From assembly GCF_018785315.1 (NCBI RefSeq), contig NZ_WQPN01000007.1, positions 1 through 32,470 of the forward strand: DNA of 32,470 nucleotides, in the 5' to 3' direction. The notes beneath the pieces were generated by a model. The model made no database searches and had not been told where the DNA came from. It was given only the letters and a program-made list of their open reading frames with translations. Within the stretch, counting starts at the first letter, position 1; each line of letters opens with the position of its first letter. The stretch is from Clostridium sp. MCC353 (GTDB lineage: Bacteria > Bacillota > Clostridia > Lachnospirales > Lachnospiraceae). Shown here in pieces: positions 5,490 to 13,802 of the stretch. The position numbers and the translations under genes were made by a program.

Positions 5490-7862
5490 ATGATAATACG
5501 GATCGGAACGAGAAAGAGCAAACTGGCAATGGTTCAGACTGAGATCGTAAAGCGTGAGATCGAATCCCGGTTCCCGGAAGCGGAGATCGTGATCGTGCCC
5601 ATGTCCACAAAAGGGGATAAGATTCTGGACCGCTCCCTGACTTCCTTCGGAGGAAAAGGGGTTTTTACAAAAGAGCTGGAAGAAGCCCTGTTAAATGGAG
5701 AGATCGATATGGCCGTCCACAGCGCCAAAGACATGCCCATGGAATTTCCAAAAGGCCTCTGTTTGGGAGCCGTGCTGGATCGGGAAAACCCCGGCGACGT
5801 GCTGGTGACCACCACGGGAATTAAGGCTTCAGACTTAAAAAAAGGAAGTGTGATCGGAACCAGCAGCCTGAGACGGGAACTGCAGATTAAGAACATCAAT
5901 CCCCAGGTGCGGATCAAGATGCTGAGGGGGAACGTGCAGACCAGGCTGGAAAAACTGAAACAGGGAGAATACGACGGCATCCTGCTGGCGGCGGCAGGCC
6001 TGAAACGGCTTGGAATGGAAGAGCCGGAGGGATTTTACCTGGAATACCTGGATAAGGAACAGTTCGTACCGGCTCCGGGACAGGGAATTTTAGCCGTTGA
6101 GATTCGGGAAGGCGAACTTGCCTCCATCATGGAAGGCATTCACTGCCGGGAAGCGGCGGTGATGCTGAAAGCCGAGCGGGAATATTTAACCATACTGGGC
6201 GGAAGCTGCAACGCCCCCTGCGGCGCTTACTGCCGCCAGGAGGGAGAGGGGCTTGTGATGACGGCCATGTATGCAAAAGACGGCGTCCATCCCGTATATA
6301 AAAGGATGAAGGCAGAAGGCCAGACCGAAGAGGACGGCAGAAACCTTGCGAAACTCCTGGCTTCCCAGGTGAGTTATAAAACCGTATCCTTAGTGGGCGC
6401 AGGCCCGGGAGATAAAGGGCTTTTGAGCAGAAAGGGACTGGAATGCGTGAGAAATGCGGACGTAATCGTCTACGACAACCTGATTTCCCCGTCCATTCTC
6501 AATGAAGCCAGGCTGGATGCAAAGCTCATCTATGCGGGAAAACGGTCTTCCCACCACCATTTAACCCAGGATAAGATCAATGAAGTGCTGGTGGAGGAAG
6601 CTTCGGCCGGAAATTATGTGGTCCGCTTAAAGGGCGGAGATCCCTATATCTTCGGAAGAGGCGGGGAAGAAGCTCTTGAACTGAAAAAACATGGAATTCC
6701 ATTTGAAATCGTGCCGGGAGTTTCATCCTCCTACAGCGTGCCCGCTTACGGCGGAATCCCGGTGACCCAGCGTAATATGGCCTCGTCCTTTCACGTGATC
6801 ACCGGACATGAAGGGAACCACAAAGACGCGGAAGTCTTAAATTACGCCACCCTTGCGAAAGAAGAGGGAACGCTGATCTTCCTGATGGGCCTCCATAACC
6901 TGGAGCGGATCACAAAACAGCTGATGGAAAACGGCAAAGACCCCTCCACCCCGGCGGCGGTCATTTCCGCGGGAACCACGGGCAGGCAGAAAAAGGCGTC
7001 GGCCACATTGGAAACCATTGTTAGGGCGGTGAAAGAACAGGAAATCCCAACTCCGGCCATCACGGTAATCGGCCAGGTGGCCAGCCTGGGAGAAGAACTG
7101 GAATGGTTTTTAAAAGGCCGTTTATCCGGCGTCAGAATCCTTTTAACAGGCACCAGGCATATGGTGAAACAGCTGGAAGAAGAGCTGGACCCGCTGGGAG
7201 CGGAGACCATTTCATTAAGCCTGGTGGAAACCAAGGAGCTGGTGACGGAAGAAGCGTTAAACACCCTTCACCGTCTGGATGAATATAAGTGGATTGTATT
7301 CACCAGCAATAATGGAGTGAATATTTTCTTTGACCTGCTTCGGAGGGAAAAGATCGATTACAGAGCGCTGATGCATCTGAAATTCGCCGCAGTCGGAAAG
7401 AGCAGCGCGGCGGCTTTGGCGGCCCACGGATTTATCTGCGATTTCCAGCCCTCCTCTTTCTCAGGAGCCGGTCTTGCAAAAGAGTGGATTCCGGGCCTTG
7501 ACCGTCAGGATAAAGTGGTGCTGGTGCGGGCAAAAGAAGCTTCTCCCGTACTGCCTGAGGCTTTAAATGCGGCGGGAATCCCATTTGAGGATCTGACCTT
7601 ATATGAGACCTGGGCGGATGAACGGAGAAAAGAAGAATTAAACCGCATTGTCAAAGATGTGGATTATATAACAATTGCCAGCGGTTCGGCGGCCAGGGCA
7701 TTAAAAAATATGCTGGAAGAGCCCAAAATGCTGGAAGCCGGAATTATTTCCATCGGCCCGGCAACCACAAAAGAAGCCGAAAAAGCGGGGCTGGCCGTCT
7801 GCGCGGAAGCGGATGAATATACGGCGGCCGGAATCGCGGCGGCAATTCTGGACCGCGTCTGA
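5490..7862 (+). CDS. HemC-CobA-HemD fusion: hydroxymethylbilane synthase / uroporphyrinogen-III C-methyltransferase / uroporphyrinogen-III synthase
   Basis: This 790-aa protein carries three complete enzymes. Residues 1-295 are porphobilinogen deaminase: HSAKDMP with catalytic Asp81, GTSSLRR (123-129), and GGSC with the dipyrromethane-cofactor Cys240. Residues 297-540 are a SAM-dependent uroporphyrinogen-III methylase: LVGAGPGDKGLLS, VVRLKGGDPYIFGRGGEE (377-394), VPGVSSSYSVPAYGGIPVTQR. Residues 547-790 resemble HemD: ILLTGTRH, WIVFTSNNGVNIFF (601-614), ITIASGSAARAL. The protein would take porphobilinogen to precorrin-2. CobA-HemD fusions are common in Firmicutes, and adding HemC is less so. 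The true translation start is inferred from the native HemC N-terminus. The 3' end is duplicated just downstream. Confidence 0.93.
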   Translation: MIIRIGTRKSKLAMVQTEIVKREIESRFPEAEIVIVPMSTKGDKILDRSLTSFGGKGVFTKELEEALLNGEIDMAVHSAKDMPMEFPKGLCLGAVLDRENPGDVLVTTTGIKASDLKKGSVIGTSSLRRELQIKNINPQVRIKMLRGNVQTRLEKLKQGEYDGILLAAAGLKRLGMEEPEGFYLEYLDKEQFVPAPGQGILAVEIREGELASIMEGIHCREAAVMLKAEREYLTILGGSCNAPCGAYCRQEGEGLVMTAMYAKDGVHPVYKRMKAEGQTEEDGRNLAKLLASQVSYKTVSLVGAGPGDKGLLSRKGLECVRNADVIVYDNLISPSILNEARLDAKLIYAGKRSSHHHLTQDKINEVLVEEASAGNYVVRLKGGDPYIFGRGGEEALELKKHGIPFEIVPGVSSSYSVPAYGGIPVTQRNMASSFHVITGHEGNHKDAEVLNYATLAKEEGTLIFLMGLHNLERITKQLMENGKDPSTPAAVISAGTTGRQKKASATLETIVRAVKEQEIPTPAITVIGQVASLGEELEWFLKGRLSGVRILLTGTRHMVKQLEEELDPLGAETISLSLVETKELVTEEALNTLHRLDEYKWIVFTSNNGVNIFFDLLRREKIDYRALMHLKFAAVGKSSAAALAAHGFICDFQPSSFSGAGLAKEWIPGLDRQDKVVLVRAKEASPVLPEALNAAGIPFEDLTLYETWADERRKEELNRIVKDVDYITIASGSAARALKNMLEEPKMLEAGIISIGPATTKEAEKAGLAVCAEADEYTAAGIAAAILDRV

Positions 7863-7922
7863 CAGAAAGCAGTTTTCGAAACACTCTGGACCGCGTCTGA
7901 CGGAAACTGATTTTCAGACATT
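7847..7922 (+). repeat. 38-bp imperfect tandem duplication of the hemD 3' end
   Basis: Bases 7847-7884 (last codons and stop of the fusion gene plus 22 bp) are repeated at 7885-7922 with roughly three quarters identity. The first 17 bases are identical, including GGACCGCGTCTGAC. The second copy lies wholly in the spacer before cbiP. It also contains a GTCTGA/TCAGAC inverted pair followed by ATTTTT, which might act as a weak terminator; this is uncertain. Confidence 0.75.
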
Positions 7923-7949
7923 TTTAACAACGATAGAAAAGAGGAAACC

Positions 7950-9446
7950 ATGGCGGCAAAAGTGATAATGATACAGGGAACCATGTCCAATTCCGGAAAG
8001 AGCTTTGTCACGGCAGGCCTCTGCCGCGTGTTCAAACAGGACGGTTACCGGACGGCTCCCTTTAAATCCCAGAATATGGCCCTAAATTCCTATATAACAA
8101 AAGACGGCCTGGAGATCGGCCGGGCCCAGGCCATGCAGGCGGAGGCGGCCGGAATCGAGCCCACCGTTTACATGAACCCCATCCTGTTAAAACCCACCAG
8201 CAACGTGGGCAGCCAGGTGATCGTAAACGGCGAGGTGCTGGGAAACTGGAAGGCCATAGACTATTACAGAGACAAGACCAGGTTCATCCCCGACGTGAAG
8301 CGCGCCTTTGACGCTTTGGCGGAGGAATACGACATCATCGTGATCGAAGGAGCCGGAAGCCCGGCTGAGATCAATTTAAGGGAAAATGACATTGTAAACA
8401 TGGGCCTTGCCAAGATGGTGGACGCGCCTGTGATCCTGGTGGGCGACATCGACCGGGGCGGCGTGTTCGCCTCCCTTTACGGCACGGTGAAGCTTTTGGA
8501 ACCCGACGAACAAGAGAGGATCAAAGGACTGGCCGTGAATAAATTCCGGGGCGACGTGGCTATTCTGGAACCGGGCCTCAGAATGATCGAAGAAAAAACA
8601 GGAATTCCCGTGGTGGGCGTGATCCCCATGGAGAACATCGACATCGACGACGAAGACAGCTTATCCGACCGGCTGAACCAGGTGACCGCCGGAAATGGAG
8701 TGGATATGGCGGTGATCCGCCTCCCCCACATTTCCAATTTCACCGATTTCAGCGCATTTGAACGGCTAAAAGGCGTTTCCCTCAGATATGTGACCTCCCC
8801 TTCCCAACTGAAAAACCCTGATCTGGTTCTGATTCCCGGCACAAAAAATACCATGGACGATATGAACTGGCTTAGGGAAAGCGGCCTGGAAACCCTGATT
8901 CTGCGCCTTTCGGAGCAGGACGTGCCGGTAATCGGCATCTGCGGCGGCTTCCAGCTTTTGGGGAAAATGCTCCACGACCCCATGAACGTGGAACACGGCG
9001 GCAGCATGAGAGGCATGGGGCTTTTGGATGCTGAAACCGTATTCGCCCAGGCCAAGACCAGAACCCAGACAACCGGACATTTTCTCTGCTCCGTTCCCAT
9101 GTTTGGCCGGTTTGGTGAGAAAGAAGTGACCGGATATGAGATCCACATGGGACGAACCTCCAATTTAGGCGGCTGTAAAGAGGCAGTCCGGCTTTCCGAC
9201 GGCAGAATCGACGGCCTTTGCAATGAAAAAGGCACCGTGTTCGGTTCCTATCTCCACGGCCTTTTCGATACGGACGGCCTGGCCCAGGCATTAGCGTCGG
9301 CTCTGGCCTTAAAAAAGGGAATCTGTCTGGAAGAAGAGGAATTTGACCTGCAGGCCTATAAAGAACAGCAGTATGACAAGCTGGCAGACCTGATCCGGTC
9401 GTCATTTGACATGAAGGCGGTTTACCGCATGATGGAGGGAGAGTGA
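7950..9446 (+). CDS. cbiP: Cobyric acid synthase (glutamine-hydrolysing)
   Basis: The product is 498 aa, normal for CbiP/CobQ. It makes the four amidations (b, d, e, g side chains) of adenosylcobyrinic acid a,c-diamide, using ATP and glutamine. The N-terminal dethiobiotin-synthetase-like domain begins IMIQGTMSNSGKSF (P-loop, residues 6-19). It contains APFKSQNMALNS and VIEGAGSPAEINL (131-143). The C-terminal class I glutamine amidotransferase domain has the nucleophile Cys331 in GICGGFQLLG and His436 in SYLHGLFD. cbiC follows after 4 bp. The RBS AAAGAGGAAA precedes the ATG. Its substrate-making partner CbiA is absent from the window. Confidence 0.95.
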   Translation: MAAKVIMIQGTMSNSGKSFVTAGLCRVFKQDGYRTAPFKSQNMALNSYITKDGLEIGRAQAMQAEAAGIEPTVYMNPILLKPTSNVGSQVIVNGEVLGNWKAIDYYRDKTRFIPDVKRAFDALAEEYDIIVIEGAGSPAEINLRENDIVNMGLAKMVDAPVILVGDIDRGGVFASLYGTVKLLEPDEQERIKGLAVNKFRGDVAILEPGLRMIEEKTGIPVVGVIPMENIDIDDEDSLSDRLNQVTAGNGVDMAVIRLPHISNFTDFSAFERLKGVSLRYVTSPSQLKNPDLVLIPGTKNTMDDMNWLRESGLETLILRLSEQDVPVIGICGGFQLLGKMLHDPMNVEHGGSMRGMGLLDAETVFAQAKTRTQTTGHFLCSVPMFGRFGEKEVTGYEIHMGRTSNLGGCKEAVRLSDGRIDGLCNEKGTVFGSYLHGLFDTDGLAQALASALALKKGICLEEEEFDLQAYKEQQYDKLADLIRSSFDMKAVYRMMEGE

Positions 9447-9450
9447 AGCC

Positions 9451-10083
9451 ATGGCAGAAGAGATAAAATTTGTGAAACCCGATGAAATAGAAAAGAGAAG
9501 CATGGAGATCATCGCCCGGGAGCTGGGAGAGCGGACCTGGCCGGAAGAGGAATTTCTGGTGGTGAAACGCTGCATCCATACCTCGGCGGATTTCGATTAC
9601 GCGGACAACCTGGTATTTTCAGATCAGGCGGTTTTAAAGGGAATTGAGGCGTTGAAAGCCGGAGCTGTGATCGTCACCGACACCAATATGGCGGCCGCGG
9701 GCATCAATAAAAAATCCCTTGAAAAATGCGGCGGACGTGTCTGCTGTTTTATGGCGGATAAAGACGTGGCAGAAGAGGCCAAAGAACGGGGCGTCACCCG
9801 GGCTACGGTCTGCATGGAGCGGGGAGCCAGGCTGAAAGGCCCGGTGATCTTTGCCGTGGGAAATGCACCCACCGCTTTAATCCGTCTCCACGAGATGATG
9901 AAGGAAGGGCTTGTGAATCCCGCCTTGATCATCGGCACCCCTGTGGGATTTGTCAACGTGGTGGAATCCAAGGAATTGATTTTAGAAGATGAAGTCCCCT
10001 CCATCATAGCCAGGGGCAGAAAAGGGGGCAGCAACATAGCCGCTGCGATCTGCAACGCACTGCTTTACCAGATCGCCAGATAG
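9451..10083 (+). CDS. cbiC: Cobalt-precorrin-8 methylmutase
   Basis: The product is 210 aa, the expected CbiC/CobH size. It moves the C11 methyl group to C12, converting cobalt-precorrin-8 to cobyrinate. The catalytic histidine is His43 in KRCIHTSADFDYADNL. Conserved VTDTNMAAAGI (about 75-85), VGNAPTALIRLHEM (about 135-148) and GTPVGFVNVVESKE (about 159-172) are all present. The RBS GGAGGGAG (9434-9441) lies inside the end of cbiP. It is the last gene of the first half-cluster and ends 18 bp from the convergently transcribed regulator; no convincing terminator is visible between them. Confidence 0.95.
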   Translation: MAEEIKFVKPDEIEKRSMEIIARELGERTWPEEEFLVVKRCIHTSADFDYADNLVFSDQAVLKGIEALKAGAVIVTDTNMAAAGINKKSLEKCGGRVCCFMADKDVAEEAKERGVTRATVCMERGARLKGPVIFAVGNAPTALIRLHEMMKEGLVNPALIIGTPVGFVNVVESKELILEDEVPSIIARGRKGGSNIAAAICNALLYQIAR

Positions 10084-10101
10084 GCTCTGCCGCAGCCCCG
10101 T

Positions 10102-11361
10102 TTAATGGGACCGGTACTGTTTCGGCGTCAGTCCCGTGTGTTTTTTAAATATCTTTGAAAAATAACTCTGGTCCTCAAACCCGGTGGCGATGGCGATGTT
10201 GATCAGAGAATAATCGGTGTTGGCGAGAAGGCGTTTGCTTTCTTCCACCCGCACCATATTTAAGTATTCTTTAAAAGATGAACCGCATGCCTGCTTAAAT
10301 ATAGAAGAAAAATAGGCCGGATTCAAATGGACCTGGTCGGCTACATTTTCCAGCGTCAGGGGAGAGGAGAAGTTTTCGGATATGTATTTCATGGCCTTTC
10401 GGACCACATCCCCGTTCTTGGTGTTCAACTGGCTGAACATGCATTCCATATAGATTTCCAGGACCTCCTGAAGCATATAGCAGAGGGCGTCAATGCTCTT
10501 TACAGTCTGAAGGTTTTTTAGGAACTGATTGTTGATCTTTAAAATCTGGTCGGTTCCCGCGCCCCCTTCAATGGCCGATCTGGAAAGAAGGGCGCAGAGT
10601 TCCGAGGCCCGGCTTTTGATGATTTCGATGCTGTTTCCCTCGGAAAAGAATACATAGCCCAGCAGATCATTTAAAATGGCGCTGGCCTCCTGTTTATTCC
10701 CGGTTTTGACCTTGGTTAACAGTTCCTTCTCCTTTTCAAATGGATAGGAAATCTTGTTGTCCAGTTCCAGGTTTTTATACATCTGGATGGATTCGTTGAT
10801 CTTGGACTGCTGGTGGATCTTCCCGCGGTTGAAGATCAGCTCCTGTCTGGCATCGGATACGAAGTTGGAAAACAGGTGGTACAAAAGCCGGCTGACCTGT
10901 GTGACCATAGGCGGCGGGATCACCGTGATCTGGCCCGCGTAATCATAGAGGTCCAGCAGAGATTCCAGCGGAATATCCGGGTAATTGTTGTGCAGATCCG
11001 TTATGAGCAGGGAATCGGCATTCTCCATTAAAAACGGTCCCACCAGGATGGAGCCGAACAGGGCTTCCTGGTTGATCAGAGGAAATACGATATGGTTCAA
11101 ACCTGCGTGGCAGGAAAAAATATAAGTTTCACCCAGTTCCATGGCCCGTTTTCCGGCGGTGGCATGGAGTTTCTGGCAGGAATCGGTGGGGGGAAGATAG
11201 GGGATGAAATGGCGGCAGTAGACGCTGGGATCGCCGCAGCGCTCCAGAATATTGCCGTTCTCATCCAGCACCTGAATCGGAAGTTTCAGGCAGGCGTGGA
11301 ACGCCTCTAAAAGTTCCTGGAGTTTCTCTTTGGCAACGATTGTATACAAATAAGATTCCAT
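10102..11361 (-). CDS. PocR-domain AraC-family transcriptional regulator
   Basis: The product is 419 aa. Residues 10-165 match the PocR sensory domain, with characteristic cysteines and Gly/His segments: FHACLKLP, GDPSVYCRHF, SCQKLHATAG, FSCHAGLNHIVFPL. Residues 320-419 are a two-helix-turn-helix AraC domain (LTLENVADQVHLNPAYFSSIFKQ and ending HTGLTPKQYRSH). PocR activates the cob/pdu regulon of Salmonella in response to propanediol; the ligand here is unknown. The start at 11361 is preferred over an in-frame ATG at 11376 because GGAGGGG lies between them. The gene is divergent from the reductive activator and convergent with cbiC, so it may control both half-clusters. Confidence 0.88.
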   Translation of the reverse strand: MESYLYTIVAKEKLQELLEAFHACLKLPIQVLDENGNILERCGDPSVYCRHFIPYLPPTDSCQKLHATAGKRAMELGETYIFSCHAGLNHIVFPLINQEALFGSILVGPFLMENADSLLITDLHNNYPDIPLESLLDLYDYAGQITVIPPPMVTQVSRLLYHLFSNFVSDARQELIFNRGKIHQQSKINESIQMYKNLELDNKISYPFEKEKELLTKVKTGNKQEASAILNDLLGYVFFSEGNSIEIIKSRASELCALLSRSAIEGGAGTDQILKINNQFLKNLQTVKSIDALCYMLQEVLEIYMECMFSQLNTKNGDVVRKAMKYISENFSSPLTLENVADQVHLNPAYFSSIFKQACGSSFKEYLNMVRVEESKRLLANTDYSLINIAIATGFEDQSYFSKIFKKHTGLTPKQYRSH

Positions 11362-11393
11362 AAAAATCCCCTCCATACCATTTACTGAAACCT

Positions 11394-11422
11394 ATTATAT
11401 CATAAAACCCCATAAAATCCAA
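11394..11422 (-). promoter_or_regulatory. Candidate promoter of the PocR/AraC-type regulator
   Basis: Read on the minus strand, TTGGAT (11422-11417) is followed after 17 bp by a perfect TATAAT (11399-11394), 32 bp before the chosen start codon. The -10 is ideal and the -35 is weak (3/6). The divergent gene at 11493 shows no equally clear promoter in the shared 131-bp spacer, so it may need activation. Confidence 0.5.
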
Positions 11423-11492
11423 AAATTTTACAATAAATCTAAAGAAATCCCAAGGGCTTTGTCACCCGGCAGATGAAGAAATGGAGGCAAGC

Positions 11493-13673
11493 ATGAAAAT
11501 CAGCAATTTACAGGCGAAGATGAACCGGGATGAGGTGTTCCGGCTGATCGACTGTCACGATGACAGCCCTGTTTATGAAGAAGTAGTTGAATCCTATGAA
11601 AGCCTGGAAGAAGAAGTTTACGGCCTGATTAAACCGGCCGGGCTGTTTGAATTCACCCAGCTCACAAACGAGACGGAGACGGAGAAATATCCCGCCGGAA
11701 CCCCCGTGATCTATTTAATCGCCACCGTAGGGCGGGAAGTGACCGCCTATTCGGACCAATTGTTCAAAGAGGGGGAGTTTTTAAAAGGAATGCTGGTGGA
11801 CGCCATGGCCGATTCCTGCTTATTCAGCCTGGAACGCTGCTGGCAGGAACAGGTGAAAGACGCCTGCGGCGAACGGAATCTGGGAATTGCCAGACGTTTA
11901 GAAGCCCCCCAGGACATCCCCATGGAAGTCCAGAAAGAGGCGTATGAAGTCCTTCATGCCAGGGAAGAGCTGGGGATGCGTCTGTCCTCCGGCTATATGT
12001 ATGATCCTGTAAAGTCCACCTGCCAGGTCTTCGTGCTCACTTCCGACCGGGACGTGTTCCGCACCCAGCATAACTGCAGGGCCTGTTCTAATCTGACGTG
12101 TAAAATGAGGAACATTCCCCCGGTACAGGTGACGGTGACCGACAAATCAGGAACATTTTCCATGGAATTGAAAGAACGGGAAAGCGTCATGGACGGACTG
12201 ATCCGCAGCGGTTCCTATCTCAGTGCGGTCTGCGGCGGCAAGGGAATCTGCGGCAAATGCCGGGTGAAGGTGACGGAAGGAACTGTCCCTCCATCCCCGT
12301 CAGACCTGCGTTTCTTTACGGAAGAAGAGCTGAAAGAAGGATACCGCCTATCCTGTCTGGCCTATCCCCAGGAAGATATAACCATAGTTCTGGAAAATGG
12401 ACAGGAAGACAGTTTTGAAGTGCTGAATCAGTTCCAGGAACAAAAACAACAGGCTGTTTCCGAAAATGGAGAGTACGGGATCGCCATCGATATCGGAACC
12501 ACCACCATTGCGGTCCACCTGATTTCCATTCCTGACGGCGGTCTGGCCGCTTCCCACAGTTCCATCAACCACCAGCGGGCCTACGGGGCCGATGTGGTGT
12601 CCAGAATGCTGGCTTCCAACCAGGGCAAAGGGCAGGAACTGAGAGACTGCATCAGGAAAGACCTTTTAGAAGGCATCCGTTCCGTAATCAGCCGTGGAAA
12701 GGCCGCTCCGGAGAACATTAAGAAAATTGCCATCGGTGCCAATACTACCATGGGCCATCTGCTGCTGGGATTTTCCTGTGAAACCCTGGGCGTATACCCC
12801 TTTGACCCAGTGGATATCAGCTATATCGAACGCCCCTTTGAAGAGGTGTTCGGTGAAACTCTGCTTAACTGCCCGGTGGAAATCCTGCCCGGAATCTCAA
12901 CCTTTGTGGGCGGCGACATCGTTTCCGGCCTTCTGTTCTGCGGCTTTGATCAATCGGATAACGTGAATGTGCTCATCGACCTGGGAACCAATGGGGAGAT
13001 GGCCATCGGCTGCAAAGACCGGATTTTAGTGACGTCAACCGCCGCCGGGCCCGCTTTTGAAGGCGGCAATATCAGCTGCGGCATGGGAAGCGTGGCGGGG
13101 GCTATCTGCCATGTGAGCCTGGATGAGAATAACCGGCCCAATATTGAAACCATTGGCGGGCAGCCGCCTGTGGGCCTCTGCGGAACCGGCGTGATTGAGA
13201 CGGCCGCGGAGCTGATTCGAACCGGCCTGGTGGATGAAACCGGGCTTTTGGACGACGATTATTTCGACGACGGCCTTTTTCTGGCAAAGGCTCCCGATGG
13301 AAAGGAAATTACATTCACTCAAAAGGATGTGAGGGAAATCCAACTGGCCAAATCAGCCGTGAGAGCCGGTTTGGAAACCCTGATCCTCAGATATGGAATT
13401 ACTTATGATGAGATTGACAAAGTCTTTCTGGCCGGCGGGTTCGGATATAAGATCGACAGAGAGAAGGCGGTTGCCATCGGCATGATCCCGGAAGAACTGT
13501 CCCATAAGATCGAGACTGTGGGCAACAGCTCCCTGGGCGGGGCTTATCTGGCGGTCACCAAAGAGGGGGCAAAAGAGGCCATGGAACGGCTGGTGGGCGT
13601 GTCGGAAGAGATCGCTTTATCAACGGATAAGAAGTTTAATGAATTCTATATGGAATATATGTATTTTGAATAA
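11493..13673 (+). CDS. Corrinoid-protein reductive activator: MetH-activation-like + [2Fe-2S] ferredoxin + ASKHA domains
   Basis: The product is 726 aa. Residues 10-205 resemble the B12-dependent methionine synthase activation domain family (YLIATVGREVTAYSDQL, VDAMADSCLFSLE) and end with Cys195-x2-Cys198-x4-Cys203. Residues 211-303 are a plant-type [2Fe-2S] ferredoxin with Cys247, Cys253, Cys256 and Cys288. Residues 327-690 are the RACo-type ASKHA/DUF4445 ATPase (AIDIGTTTIAV, VLIDLGTNGEMAIG, TAAGPAFEGG, LAGGFG). RACo proteins reduce inactive Co(II) corrinoids to Co(I) at the cost of ATP. The start at 11493 is preferred to 11481 because GGAGG lies at 11483-11487. No corrinoid protein or methyltransferase is nearby, so its partner is unknown. 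Confidence 0.9.
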   Translation: MKISNLQAKMNRDEVFRLIDCHDDSPVYEEVVESYESLEEEVYGLIKPAGLFEFTQLTNETETEKYPAGTPVIYLIATVGREVTAYSDQLFKEGEFLKGMLVDAMADSCLFSLERCWQEQVKDACGERNLGIARRLEAPQDIPMEVQKEAYEVLHAREELGMRLSSGYMYDPVKSTCQVFVLTSDRDVFRTQHNCRACSNLTCKMRNIPPVQVTVTDKSGTFSMELKERESVMDGLIRSGSYLSAVCGGKGICGKCRVKVTEGTVPPSPSDLRFFTEEELKEGYRLSCLAYPQEDITIVLENGQEDSFEVLNQFQEQKQQAVSENGEYGIAIDIGTTTIAVHLISIPDGGLAASHSSINHQRAYGADVVSRMLASNQGKGQELRDCIRKDLLEGIRSVISRGKAAPENIKKIAIGANTTMGHLLLGFSCETLGVYPFDPVDISYIERPFEEVFGETLLNCPVEILPGISTFVGGDIVSGLLFCGFDQSDNVNVLIDLGTNGEMAIGCKDRILVTSTAAGPAFEGGNISCGMGSVAGAICHVSLDENNRPNIETIGGQPPVGLCGTGVIETAAELIRTGLVDETGLLDDDYFDDGLFLAKAPDGKEITFTQKDVREIQLAKSAVRAGLETLILRYGITYDEIDKVFLAGGFGYKIDREKAVAIGMIPEELSHKIETVGNSSLGGAYLAVTKEGAKEAMERLVGVSEEIALSTDKKFNEFYMEYMYFE

Positions 13674-13802
13674 TTGGAAAAACAAATAAGTGAAATGATA
13701 AATGAATGTTCCGATAAATGCAAAAATAAATACACATATATAAATAAGTAAATGATGGATTTAATAAAAATGCCGCGAAATACGGCGGAAAGGCGGTCAA
13801 TA
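13674..13802 (+). other. AT-rich spacer before cbiD with a short ORF and a repeat-like hairpin
   Basis: The first 78 bases are A-rich with recurring AAATAAG/AAATGA. The ATG at 13695 opens an 18-aa ORF (MINECSDKCKNKYTYINK) whose TAA (13749-13751) is followed directly by ATG 13752, in frame with cbiD. Bases 13770-13790 (ATGCCGCGAAATACGGCGGAA) resemble the start of the repeat ORF at 983 and fold as GCCG...CGGC. This part is therefore treated as spacer rather than as a CbiD N-terminus, but an in-frame extension from 13752 cannot be excluded. Confidence 0.5.

Noticed and set aside
8477-9235. 252-aa minus-strand ORF inside cbiP
   Set aside because: It is fully covered by cbiP, which has clear catalytic motifs; the antisense product is Ser/Pro-rich and resembles no family.
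8872-9579. 235-aa minus-strand ORF across cbiP and cbiC
   Set aside because: It is antisense to two well-supported genes and has no recognisable domain.
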